Part shown: positions 8,452 to 17,010 of the stretch, in pieces
Numbering within the stretch: position 1 is the stretch's first letter
Layout of the letters: each line of letters begins with the position of its first letter
Origin: Chrysiogenia bacterium
GTDB lineage: Bacteria; JAGRBM01
Direction: 5' to 3'
Length of the DNA stretch: 22,663 bases
Assembly: GCA_020434085.1 (NCBI GenBank)
Contig: JAGRBM010000043.1
Location: forward strand, 1 to 22,663
Translations under genes and position numbers: made by a program
The notes under the pieces: model-generated
What the model saw: the letters and a program-made list of their open reading frames with translations, nothing else
What the model was told of the DNA's origin: nothing
Databases searched by the model: none

Positions 8452-9921
8452 GTGACAGGAACACCAAATTCCGGCCGCCACGTACGTGTGCGGTTCGCCC
8501 CGTCCCCGACCGGGCCCCTCCATCTGGGCGGCGCCCGCACAGCCCTGTTCAACTGGCTCTACGCGCGAAATCAGGGCGGCACCTTCGTGCTGCGCATCGA
8601 GAATACGGACACGGTTCGCTCCAGTGAGGCCTACGAAGACAGCATTCTGAGCGACCTGCACTGGCTGGGACTCGACTGGGAAGAGGGCCCGAAGATGGGC
8701 GGTCCCTATGGTCCCTATCGCCAGGACGAGCGGCTTGAGATCCACAAGCAGGCGCTGGCAGAGCTCCGCGAGCACGGGGCGGTCTATCCCTGTTTCTGCT
8801 CCCAGGAACAGCTCGAAGCCACCCGGCGCCAGCAGTCCGCCAAGGGCGAGCCCCCGCGCTATCCGGGCACCTGCAGGGGGCTGGACCCCGATGTGGCGAG
8901 GGATCGCATCGACCAGGGGCAGAAACACACCTGGCGTTTTGCCCTTCCCGGCGGCGACTACATCGTCAAAGACCTCATTCGCGGCGATGTGAAGTTCAAC
9001 CTCGCCGATCTGGGCGACTTCGTCGTGATGCGAACCGATGGAACCTTTCCCTATCTTTTTGCATCTGCAATAGACGACGCCCGGATGCAGATTACCCACG
9101 TGCTCCGGGGCGAGGACGGTCTCTCGAACGCGCCGCGACAGGCGGTGCTGATCGAGGCCCTGGGGGAGGCGCCGCCGGTGTTCGGCCATTTGCCGCTGCT
9201 GCTCGATCCTGAAGGAAAAAAGCTCGCCAAGCGCGATCCCTCCTTCACCCTGGAAGCCCTGCGTGAGCGGCAGGTACCCCCCGACGCCCTGTTCTCCTAT
9301 CTGGCCGGTCTGGGGTATGCGCCCGCCGCCAAGGGGGACATGACCAAGGAAGAACTCATCGAGAGCTTCGACCTCAGCAAGATTTCCAAGAGCCCGGCCC
9401 GCGTGGATGCGAGCGCGCTCGAATACGTTGCCGGTCGCCACGTGCGCGATCTCTCATTGGAGGAATTCGTCCGACAGGCCCGCGAGCGGCTGGCCGACGT
9501 CGGGATCACCTATCCCGAGACCCCGGTGCTCGATGAGGCGCTCTCCGGGGCCTTCCAGACCGACGTGCGCGACTGGCGCGAGCTTGAGGCCGCTGCCCGC
9601 GAGCTCGAAGAGGGCTGGACCGACGTCGCCGAGGAAGAACGCGAAGTCTTCGGTGAGGAGACCGCCCTGCGGGTTCTTCGCGTCGCCGCCGGCGTGAACG
9701 AGGAAGTGCCCGCCGAAGACTGGTGCGGCGATACCCTCATTGGGGCATTGCGCAAGGAAGTCTCGGAGGTTAAAGGACGCAAGCTGTACGGTCCGCTCCG
9801 CGTGGCGCTCACGGGGAAACTCGGCGGACCGGAACTCAAACATCTGATTACGCTGCTGGGGCGTGAACGCGTGCGCGAGCGAGTCTCACGCGCGCTGGCC
9901 CAGCTTCATCAGGACGACTAG
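8452..9921 (+). CDS. gltX: glutamyl-tRNA synthetase
   Basis: Class I synthetase that charges tRNA-Glu (and in organisms lacking GlnRS also tRNA-Gln). 489 residues from GTG at 8452. The class I HIGH-like site is PSPTGPLHLGG (18-27), the KMSKS-like site is KKLAKR (256-261; most relatives have KLSKR), and the zinc knuckle is present as C114-x-C116 ... Y137-x3-C141, as in the E. coli enzyme. The second signature reads RIENTD rather than the usual RIEDTD. The C-terminal half is the all-helical anticodon-binding domain. Whether it is discriminating cannot be decided by eye. It lies 10 bp upstream of cysS and the pair forms an operon. Confidence 0.97.
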   Translation: MTGTPNSGRHVRVRFAPSPTGPLHLGGARTALFNWLYARNQGGTFVLRIENTDTVRSSEAYEDSILSDLHWLGLDWEEGPKMGGPYGPYRQDERLEIHKQALAELREHGAVYPCFCSQEQLEATRRQQSAKGEPPRYPGTCRGLDPDVARDRIDQGQKHTWRFALPGGDYIVKDLIRGDVKFNLADLGDFVVMRTDGTFPYLFASAIDDARMQITHVLRGEDGLSNAPRQAVLIEALGEAPPVFGHLPLLLDPEGKKLAKRDPSFTLEALRERQVPPDALFSYLAGLGYAPAAKGDMTKEELIESFDLSKISKSPARVDASALEYVAGRHVRDLSLEEFVRQARERLADVGITYPETPVLDEALSGAFQTDVRDWRELEAAARELEEGWTDVAEEEREVFGEETALRVLRVAAGVNEEVPAEDWCGDTLIGALRKEVSEVKGRKLYGPLRVALTGKLGGPELKHLITLLGRERVRERVSRALAQLHQDD

Positions 9922-9931
9922 GACGATCACC

Positions 9932-11413
<1,482 letters not shown>

Positions 11414-11431
11414 GCTTCCAATGAGAGAAAT

Positions 11432-11461
11432 AAAAAGGCCGCCCGATGGGCGGCCTTTTTT
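11432..11461. terminator. bidirectional intrinsic terminator
   Basis: A 13-bp perfect stem: five A plus GGCCGCCC, loop GAT, then GGGCGGCC plus five to six T. It lies between the convergent stops of cysS (11413) and the ZU5-like gene (11479) and serves both. Confidence 0.9.
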
Positions 11462-11478
11462 GTAGACGGTTTCGTCGC

Positions 11479-12777
11479 TTACGGCGCCGGGGCGAAGTGC
11501 CAGTTGGGGCCGCCGATCATGGGCGGGTCGATGCTCAGAAAGAACTCCACGGGCTGACCGGTGGGCTTCTGCATAATCACTTGCCAACCGCCCTCAACAA
11601 TGATGACGTTGGTTTCGTTGACGGCTTCATCGTAGGTGTCGGTCATTTCGTCGAAAGTGAAGCTGATCGTATTCATTGCATCGTCCTCGACGGAAATTAC
11701 GCCGCCGGCGGTGACGCTGATGCTGTAGGTATTGGTCTCGGTAAAGGTCATATCGCCAGAATCGGCGGTATCATTCGCCACATACATGTAGTTCGCGGCG
11801 TTGGCACTGAAGAACGACGAGGCGCCGCCGGTCATGCTGCCTCCGCCGTCGGGGTCGGGGGCCTCGCCGAAGTCCAGGCCCACGCAGGCGGCGTCTTCGG
11901 GGAAGTCCCAGGTGATCGTATCGTCGATCAGCAGGCAGAACTGCGGGTTGTCGTCGGCCACCCGGATGACCTGCAGAATGCCCCACTCGCGGTAGATGGT
12001 CGCCATCAGCCCGTCTTCGGGAATGGCGACGCGGCCGGTGAACTCTGTCTCGAAGCGGTCGATGTTGGGATCGAACTGGAAATCCAGATTGGCCATGTCG
12101 CCGGGAAGCTGAACCGAGCCACTCTGGTCGACGAGGATCTCATAGCTCTCACCGTCGGTGAAGGTGTCGTCCATGGTGTCGTCGCGGTCATTTGCGATGA
12201 GGTCGACCTTCACGTCGATGCCCTGGAAAAGCAGATCGGCGTCGCTCGGGCCGTTGGGGTTGTCGGTATTGTTGCCCAGATAGCCCTGGCTGAAGTGGCT
12301 GACGATGGCGCAGCGTCGCCAGATGTTTTCTTCAGGGTTGTAGGGCAGAAGGGTCTCTTCAAAAGTCTGGCGGCTGAAGCTTGCGGAATTCAGGTTGGTC
12401 CAGAACAGGCCGGAGGTCGAAGCCACGTTGGGGTTCTGGGCCTTGAACTCGAAGCACACCTTGATCGGGTTGGCGAAGACCAGACCCTCGGGCTCGAAGG
12501 AATAGAGCTGGGTGAACGAGCGCGAGCCCTGGGGAGTCTTCCCCTCCAGGTTGATGGTGATCTCCGTATCGGAGGCCAGATCGCCCGGGGCGAAGATCAG
12601 AATCGCGTCCAGAAACCGGAACTCGCCGCCTTCGGCAGAGGTGATGGTTTCCGATTTCGTGGTGATGATGATCGGGTCATTGCCGCAGCGGGCCGTGCCG
12701 GTCGTCAGTGTCACGAAAAAGGCCAGAGCAATAAACCACCCACGTAGTCCAGCGGGCGCACGACGGATCGAATCCAT
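11479..12777 (-). CDS. ZU5-like envelope protein, paralogue A
   Basis: 432 residues. A hydrophobic signal sequence (about 12-29) is followed by Cys31, which aligns with the lipid Cys of paralogue B although the -1 residue is Arg, so it may be a lipoprotein or simply secreted. Residues about 44-165 match the prokaryotic ZU5-like pattern: ITSAEGGEFRF, FAPGDLASDTEITINL, YSFEPEGLVFANPIKVCFEF, and the closing VSHFSQGYLG. Two related beta domains follow (about 184-290 and 322-415), each opening with a short F-x-x-x-x-x-V/Y strand and an AND-x-x-D segment, suggesting internal duplication. A conserved leader and ribosome-binding site (GGGGAGGA) precede the ATG, shared with paralogue B. Role unknown; ZU5-like domains serve protein-protein interaction and autoproteolysis in other proteins, which I only mention as family knowledge. 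Confidence 0.75.
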   Translation of the reverse strand: MDSIRRAPAGLRGWFIALAFFVTLTTGTARCGNDPIIITTKSETITSAEGGEFRFLDAILIFAPGDLASDTEITINLEGKTPQGSRSFTQLYSFEPEGLVFANPIKVCFEFKAQNPNVASTSGLFWTNLNSASFSRQTFEETLLPYNPEENIWRRCAIVSHFSQGYLGNNTDNPNGPSDADLLFQGIDVKVDLIANDRDDTMDDTFTDGESYEILVDQSGSVQLPGDMANLDFQFDPNIDRFETEFTGRVAIPEDGLMATIYREWGILQVIRVADDNPQFCLLIDDTITWDFPEDAACVGLDFGEAPDPDGGGSMTGGASSFFSANAANYMYVANDTADSGDMTFTETNTYSISVTAGGVISVEDDAMNTISFTFDEMTDTYDEAVNETNVIIVEGGWQVIMQKPTGQPVEFFLSIDPPMIGGPNWHFAPAP

Positions 12778-12787
12778 GATGAGAACT

Positions 12788-12803
12788 TCCTCCCCGAATC
12801 CAG
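12788..12803 (-). promoter_or_regulatory. conserved leader element, paralogue A
   Basis: On the minus strand CTGGATTCGGGGAGGA, containing the ribosome-binding site GGGGAGGA, 10 bp before the ATG at 12777. It matches 15 of 16 bases of the element before paralogue B (14493-14508), and both lead into CTCATCATG. Confidence 0.6.
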
Positions 12804-12935
12804 GCTAGAGGCCTTCCCCCGAAGACCGAAACGGCTGCCGGGCAGCCGCGCAGCACTCTAGCCCAAGAATGGTCCCTTGGCTGTACCCCAATTTTCCGCT
12901 GGAAAACAGCCGGAAGTCGCCATTTCACGCAAAAC

Positions 12936-12970
12936 AAAGGCCGCCTCTGGGGCGGCCTTTGCGTAGAATC
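12936..12970 (-). terminator. intrinsic terminator for paralogue B
   Basis: AAAGGCCGCC (12936-12945), loop TCTGG, GGCGGCCTTT (12951-12960). Read on the minus strand, a TTTGTTTT run follows the stem, so it is placed to end transcription of the gene whose stop is at 12986. Confidence 0.75.
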
Positions 12971-12985
12971 AATGCCGATGCGGCG

Positions 12986-14479
12986 TTAGGGCGCCAGGCA
13001 GCTTGCGGCATCATCCGGGTCGAAATCGTAGGAAATCGAGCCATCGGCCGTAATCTGCGTAAAGGTGCCCAGCGAGAAGGTCTCGTTGGTGAATTCCAGC
13101 AGGAGCTCGTCGCGGGGCGTGGCGCCGCAATCGGGTTCGCACCAGATCACGCTCTGAATCACATCGCTGTCGACAAAGACCGACGGCGGGATCTGCGTGC
13201 CGACCGTCGAATCGAAGTTCCAGTCGAAAATGTAGGTGTCGGTCGGGCCGCCCTTGGCCGACTGGGGCTGGCCGCCGGTGAAAACATCCAGGGTGGCGGT
13301 GCCGTTGGCGGCGATTGCAACCGAGGCGTCCGCCGAGCAGGCCGTGTAGATCGGGTCCTGCACGCTGTCGTTGTCGGTGACCAGCGTGATGGGCTCTTCA
13401 TAGGGGTCGTTCTCGACCACGAATCCCATGCCGTTGGTATAGAGCGGGCCTTCCATGCCGACCGTGCCGGTGGCGTCGAATCGCCAGATGATGCCGTTGT
13501 TGGCCGCGTCGGTGTCCGAGAGGACGAAGAACAGCGGGCCGCCGGGCATGATGGGCTTCTCGACCACCAGTTCCCAGCCATTGCGTACCATGGTGACGCG
13601 GTCGTAGAAGATCGTCGTGACGAAGGCATCGTCGATCTCGGCGCCGAAATCGAACACCAGGTCGGCTCCTTCGGTCGGAATGGTGACCGTCGGCATCGTC
13701 ATCGAGGTCGCGTCGACGACGGTGATGGCATAGGGATCGTTGTTGATGAAGGTCGCATCGCCCGTCAGGTTGATGTCATTGGCGTCGTAGTCGTAGGTGG
13801 CCTCGGCATTGGCAAAGAAGGTCTCGGGATCGCCCACGCCCATGTCGCTGCTGTTGGCATCGCGGTTCCGGTCGCCGATATAACCGCGGCTGAAGTGGCT
13901 GACATCGCCGCAGAACACCCAGTTGTCGAGGTTGGGGTTCGGGTTTGTGAACGACTCTTCGTCGTCGTCCGTATAGAGCGCCGGGAAGCCCGTATTGGCC
14001 ATGATCGGGGCGAAGACATCGGTTCCCTGGTTGGTCCAGAAAAGCTGGGCGTCGGCGGCCTGCATCGCGTCTTCTGCGTCGAAGACGAAGCAGGCCGTCG
14101 CAGCCGGGGAGAACTTCAGGCCCGCGGGGCCGAAGGAGAGCATCCCGGTGAAGGAATTCTTCACCAGCATGTCTTCTTCGTCGTAGGTATCCTGGGGCGT
14201 CGCTTCATCTTCGATGCTGATGGTGATGAGCACGTGATCGCTGATGATGATGCCGGGGTTGCCGGGCGCGGTTGCCGCGCCTGCGGGGATGTAGAGCCAG
14301 CCGCCACCGGGAAGCGGGATCGTGTTTGCGACCCGCACGTCGATTTCTTGATAAGTCGCCAGTGGGCCAATAAACAGCGGTGAATCCCCGCAACTGCTGG
14401 TCAGTACGACCAGAAACGTGGCCAGAATGGCGCCAAAGGCACGCGCAAAAGCACGCGAACACAAGTGTCCGGTTCTCAT
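12986..14479 (-). CDS. ZU5-like envelope lipoprotein, paralogue B
   Basis: 497 residues from the ATG at 14479, chosen because it gives a signal peptide (RAFGAILATFLVVLTSSC, lipid Cys at 30) and follows a strong ribosome-binding site (GGGGAGGAG). The frame runs another 263 codons upstream, across the promoter region and the opposing cNMP gene, without support. Residues about 44-205 match the ZU5-like pattern also seen in paralogue A: strand GGGWLYIPAG, IISDHVLITISIED, LSFGPAGLKFSPAATACFVF, and VSHFSRGYIGD. A beta domain (about 219-320) opens FFANAEATYDYDANDINLTGD, close to the repeat in paralogue A. The last third holds Cys pairs (Cys381, and CEPDC at 447-451) and a YDFDPDD end. The two genes are adjacent, same strand, separated by a terminator, so they are a tandem duplication with divergence. 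No function known. Confidence 0.75.
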   Translation of the reverse strand: MRTGHLCSRAFARAFGAILATFLVVLTSSCGDSPLFIGPLATYQEIDVRVANTIPLPGGGWLYIPAGAATAPGNPGIIISDHVLITISIEDEATPQDTYDEEDMLVKNSFTGMLSFGPAGLKFSPAATACFVFDAEDAMQAADAQLFWTNQGTDVFAPIMANTGFPALYTDDDEESFTNPNPNLDNWVFCGDVSHFSRGYIGDRNRDANSSDMGVGDPETFFANAEATYDYDANDINLTGDATFINNDPYAITVVDATSMTMPTVTIPTEGADLVFDFGAEIDDAFVTTIFYDRVTMVRNGWELVVEKPIMPGGPLFFVLSDTDAANNGIIWRFDATGTVGMEGPLYTNGMGFVVENDPYEEPITLVTDNDSVQDPIYTACSADASVAIAANGTATLDVFTGGQPQSAKGGPTDTYIFDWNFDSTVGTQIPPSVFVDSDVIQSVIWCEPDCGATPRDELLLEFTNETFSLGTFTQITADGSISYDFDPDDAASCLAP

Positions 14480-14492
14480 GATGAGTAAACTC

Positions 14493-14508
14493 TCCTCCCC
14501 GAATTCAG
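14493..14508 (-). promoter_or_regulatory. conserved leader element, paralogue B
   Basis: On the minus strand CTGAATTCGGGGAGGA, 15 of 16 identical to the element before paralogue A, with the ribosome-binding site inside it and ending 13 bp before the ATG. Confidence 0.6.
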
Positions 14509-14540
14509 TCCCGAGAATCACTCCCCCAGGAATCGGCGGC

Positions 14541-14546
14541 ATCATA
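14541..14546 (-). promoter_or_regulatory. candidate -10 box, paralogue B
   Basis: TATGAT on the minus strand (5/6 match to TATAAT), about 61 bp before the ATG. No convincing -35 was found at 16-18 bp, so this is weak. Confidence 0.25.
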
Positions 14547-14686
14547 GCGGCTTTTGGCCCCAAATGCCGAATGGACCGGAATTTTCTTGGGGGGCCCGTT
14601 TCTCCCCGTCTGGGGCGGGTTCTGGGGCCGGGGTCCACTCGCACACCGGGACAGTGCGGAATCTGTCGGATGTTGCAAGGCTGTGA

Positions 14687-14715
14687 TTGCTGGGCAGCGC
14701 AGGGGCGAGTATTCT
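14687..14715 (+). promoter_or_regulatory. candidate leaderless promoter, cNMP-binding gene
   Basis: TTGCTG (14687-14692), 17 bp, TATTCT (14710-14715). Seven bases (GCCCGCC) separate the -10 from the ATG at 14723, with no ribosome-binding site, so the first transcribed base should be at or next to the start codon. Confidence 0.5.
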
Positions 14716-14722
14716 GCCCGCC

Positions 14723-15241
14723 ATGGCCGGTAGCTTGAGTTCCAGGTTGATCGCACCGCTGGTGCATCGACAGACCCAGGAGCGCATTTCCTTTGTGATG
14801 GAAGTGCCGATTTTTGGTGGGCTCTCGGCCCTTCAGGCCGGGCGTTTGCTGACACACTGTGTGGAGCGCAAATACGAGCCGGGCGAGACCATCTTCGAGG
14901 AGGGGGACATGGGCAAGGCCCTGTTCCTCGTGCTTTCGGGGCGGGTCAACATCACCAAGAAAGTGAAGGGCGGCGATGAGGAAATCGTCCTCGTCACGTT
15001 GGAGTCGGGCAGCTACTTCGGCGAGCTCGCCCTGCTCGATACCCTGCCGCGTTCGGCCGGCGCAAAGGTGCTGGCGCCGACCCACGTTCTGATTCTCTAC
15101 AAGACAGACTTCGATACTCTGATCGAGCGTCGCGCGGACATCGGCATGCCGGTGATGCGGACCATCGCGCAGGCGCTCTCCGGCCAGCTTCGGCGTATGA
15201 ATGAAGAGCTCGCCCGTTCGCGCGAGGGCCACAGCGAATGA
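14723..15241 (+). CDS. cyclic nucleotide-binding domain protein without HTH
   Basis: 172 residues. A single cNMP-binding domain fills about residues 28-135: FGGLSALQAGRLL (entry helix), KYEPGETIFEEGDMGKALFLVLSGRVNI, and the phosphate-binding cassette FGELALLDTLPRSA (99-112) with the Glu and Arg that contact the ribose and phosphate in CRP-like proteins. The C-terminal 35 residues are helical and basic but contain no recognisable helix-turn-helix, so this is a signalling regulator rather than a DNA-binding one. The upstream start at the TTG inside the -35 box is rejected. The stop overlaps the start of the next gene (ATGA), so it is likely coupled to the permease and may regulate it. Ligand is probably cAMP or cGMP; a class III cyclase lies at the right edge. 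Confidence 0.85.
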   Translation: MAGSLSSRLIAPLVHRQTQERISFVMEVPIFGGLSALQAGRLLTHCVERKYEPGETIFEEGDMGKALFLVLSGRVNITKKVKGGDEEIVLVTLESGSYFGELALLDTLPRSAGAKVLAPTHVLILYKTDFDTLIERRADIGMPVMRTIAQALSGQLRRMNEELARSREGHSE

Positions 15242-16350
15242 CCCCGGTTTCTGATTCGCCCGAGGCACGGATCGAGCGCTGGATTCGCTTCGGCGTTCTG
15301 CTGGGCGCCGCGTTGGTGGCCGGCTGGGCCTTCCACCTGCTGCGCGACATCCTGCTGCCGTTTGTGGTGGCGATCATCGCGGCCTATGTGCTCAATCCGC
15401 TGGTGCTGGCGCTCGAAGCGCGGGCGGTCCGCCGGGAGGTCGCTGTTACCGTCCTCACGGTGTTTTTCACGCTGATCATCGTGGGGGTCGGCGTGCTGAC
15501 CTTGCCCGTCATCATCGATGAAATCGAGCGCCTGCAGAAGATCCTTCCCACCGCGCTGGTGAGCGCAAAGCTGACCCTGCTACGCATCGAGGAAATGGCC
15601 GCGCAGGAATACCCGATCCTTGGCGGGCATGACCTGGTCAAGCAACTCTTCGACGGACTCAACGCCAACATCGCCGGACTGGGCGGAACGATTCCCAAAT
15701 GGATGGCGAGCAACTCGACATCCCTCGTGATGGTGATGCTGCTCCCGTTTTTTGTTTTCTTCCTGCTTCGCGATGGCGAGCGCTGGATCCAGGAACTCTA
15801 CGACGCGCTTCCGCACCGCTCAGTGGAGACCGTCATCAGCCTGATGCGCGAGTTCAATGTCTCGCTCGGTGGATACCTGCGCAGCCTGGTGATCGACGCG
15901 CTGCTTGTCGGCACGATGGTGGCGCTGGGGCTCGGCGTAGCGGGTCTCGACTACGCAATCCTGGTGGGCGGAATTACGGGCATCGGAAATCTGGTCCCCT
16001 ACCTGGGTCCGGTCCTTGGGTGGAGCGTCGCGACCGTGGCGGCCATTTTCCAGGCAGATGCCTCGGGCTGGCTGGTGGTGCAGGTGGCCATTGTGTTCGC
16101 AGTGGTGAAGACCTTTGACGACTGGCTGCTCCAGCCGCTGCTTGTCGGCGCCGGCGCCCACGTGCATCCGGTGCTGGTGGTGCTCTCGGTCTTCATCGGC
16201 GGCCACGTGCTGGGACTGATCGGCATGGTGATCGCCGTGCCGGTGACCGTGATCATTCAGGTCTCGCTGCAGATTTCATTTGAACGCTATCGCTTTGCAG
16301 CCGATCCTGATCGTTCGGTCGCCCTGCCACCCGAGCGGGTCATCATCTAG
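15238..16350 (+). CDS. AI-2E / PerM family membrane permease
   Basis: 370 residues with about seven to eight membrane segments in the family pattern: two early segments (about 16-60), one at about 68-92, then a long partly helical soluble stretch (about 95-160), a segment at about 163-177, and a cluster from about 217 to 345. The family signatures are GNLVPYLGPVLGW (250-262), FDDWLLQPLLVG (293-304) and HVHPVLVVLSVFIGGHVLGLIGMVIAVPV (308-336). Members export varied substrates (TqsA exports AI-2; others have been described as sodium/proton antiporters), so the substrate here is open. It overlaps the cNMP-binding gene by 4 bp, which points to a functional partnership. The C-terminus is short and cytoplasmic. 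Confidence 0.9.
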   Translation: MTPVSDSPEARIERWIRFGVLLGAALVAGWAFHLLRDILLPFVVAIIAAYVLNPLVLALEARAVRREVAVTVLTVFFTLIIVGVGVLTLPVIIDEIERLQKILPTALVSAKLTLLRIEEMAAQEYPILGGHDLVKQLFDGLNANIAGLGGTIPKWMASNSTSLVMVMLLPFFVFFLLRDGERWIQELYDALPHRSVETVISLMREFNVSLGGYLRSLVIDALLVGTMVALGLGVAGLDYAILVGGITGIGNLVPYLGPVLGWSVATVAAIFQADASGWLVVQVAIVFAVVKTFDDWLLQPLLVGAGAHVHPVLVVLSVFIGGHVLGLIGMVIAVPVTVIIQVSLQISFERYRFAADPDRSVALPPERVII

Positions 16351-16378
16351 TATCGCGGAATCCGCAGGAGAGACATCC

Positions 16379-16927
16379 TTGAACCGAACCGCTACGCAAC
16401 TTCTGGTTTTGATGGTTTTTGCCGCGACGCTCGTGCTCGGCCTGCCGGGCCGTGCCCATGCCGGTCGCTTCGATCGCGCGGGCACCTGGAACGGTGAGCT
16501 TGGCGTCGGCGCCTTCATCCTCGACGATGAGAGCGGCTTCTCGGTGAGCGGCCGCGCGCGTTACTACTTCACCGATCACCTGGCGGTCGGTCCGGCGGTC
16601 ACGGCGGGCTTTACCGACAATATCAAGGTCTACAACCTGCGGATGCTGCTTCGGATGGGCACGGTGCTGGGCGAGAAAAGCAGCAGCCCGTTCGAGATCT
16701 ACGCCGAGGCCGGCGCCGGTGCCATCATCTTCGACTATGACGCCAACCCCACGGCGATTCCGCCCACGCTGGCGAGCACGGATACCGCGCTGGTCATTCC
16801 CTTCGGCGGCGGCTTCGTCTGGCACATTGCGCCCGGTTTCGGCATTCAGGGCGGCGCCCTGATGAACGTGACCACCGACAGCCGCGAGGAATTCTATCCG
16901 GAGTTCTTTGCAGGCATCTTTTTCTAG
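16379..16927 (+). CDS. small outer-membrane beta-barrel protein
   Basis: 182 residues. I start it at the TTG at 16379 because AGGAGAG lies 6-7 bp before it and the encoded N-terminus is a clear signal peptide (hydrophobic LLVLMVFAATLVLGL, cleavage after AHA at about residue 28). The frame back to 16280 overlaps the permease and lacks such features. The mature protein alternates short strands rich in aromatic residues and Gly (NGELGVGAFIL, FSVSGRARYYF, LAVGPAVTAGF, FEIYAEAGAGAIIF, ALVIPFGGGFVWHI, FGIQGGALMNV) and ends in AGIFF, the C-terminal Phe that is typical of outer-membrane barrel proteins. This fits the OmpW/OmpA-like eight-stranded class. A weak leader role cannot be assigned. Confidence 0.75.
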   Translation: MNRTATQLLVLMVFAATLVLGLPGRAHAGRFDRAGTWNGELGVGAFILDDESGFSVSGRARYYFTDHLAVGPAVTAGFTDNIKVYNLRMLLRMGTVLGEKSSSPFEIYAEAGAGAIIFDYDANPTAIPPTLASTDTALVIPFGGGFVWHIAPGFGIQGGALMNVTTDSREEFYPEFFAGIFF

Positions 16928-16962
16928 CTCCAGTTCTCCGGTTTCCTGCATCGAAAGTGTTC

Positions 16963-16994
16963 TATACTGCGAGGTTCCCGAAATCGTTCGGGAA
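16963..16994 (+). promoter_or_regulatory. uvrB promoter -10 and palindrome
   Basis: TATACT (16963-16968) is a good -10 box, but the -35 is weak. Starting near the expected first base is a perfect 20-bp inverted repeat, TTCCCGAAATCGTTCGGGAA (16975-16994, 8-bp arms, ATCG centre). Placement is where a repressor such as LexA would bind, or it may form a 5' mRNA hairpin. It does not match the canonical E. coli or Gram-positive SOS box. Confidence 0.45.
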
Positions 16995-17010
16995 GTGAGC
17001 ACACGTCCAG

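Noticed and set aside
11446-12747. 433-residue plus-strand frame opposite ZU5-like paralogue A
   Set aside because: Begins inside the bidirectional terminator and is the shadow of a gene with a paralogue and conserved leader.
12869-14383. 504-residue plus-strand frame opposite ZU5-like paralogue B
   Set aside because: Antisense shadow: the minus-strand gene has signal peptide, ribosome-binding site, terminator and a paralogue, the plus-strand frame has none.
16975-16994. Canonical SOS (LexA) box before uvrB
   Set aside because: Neither CTGT-N8-ACAG nor CGAAC-N4-GTTCG is matched; the CGAA-N4-TTCG core is two bases short of the latter, so only a candidate operator is claimed.
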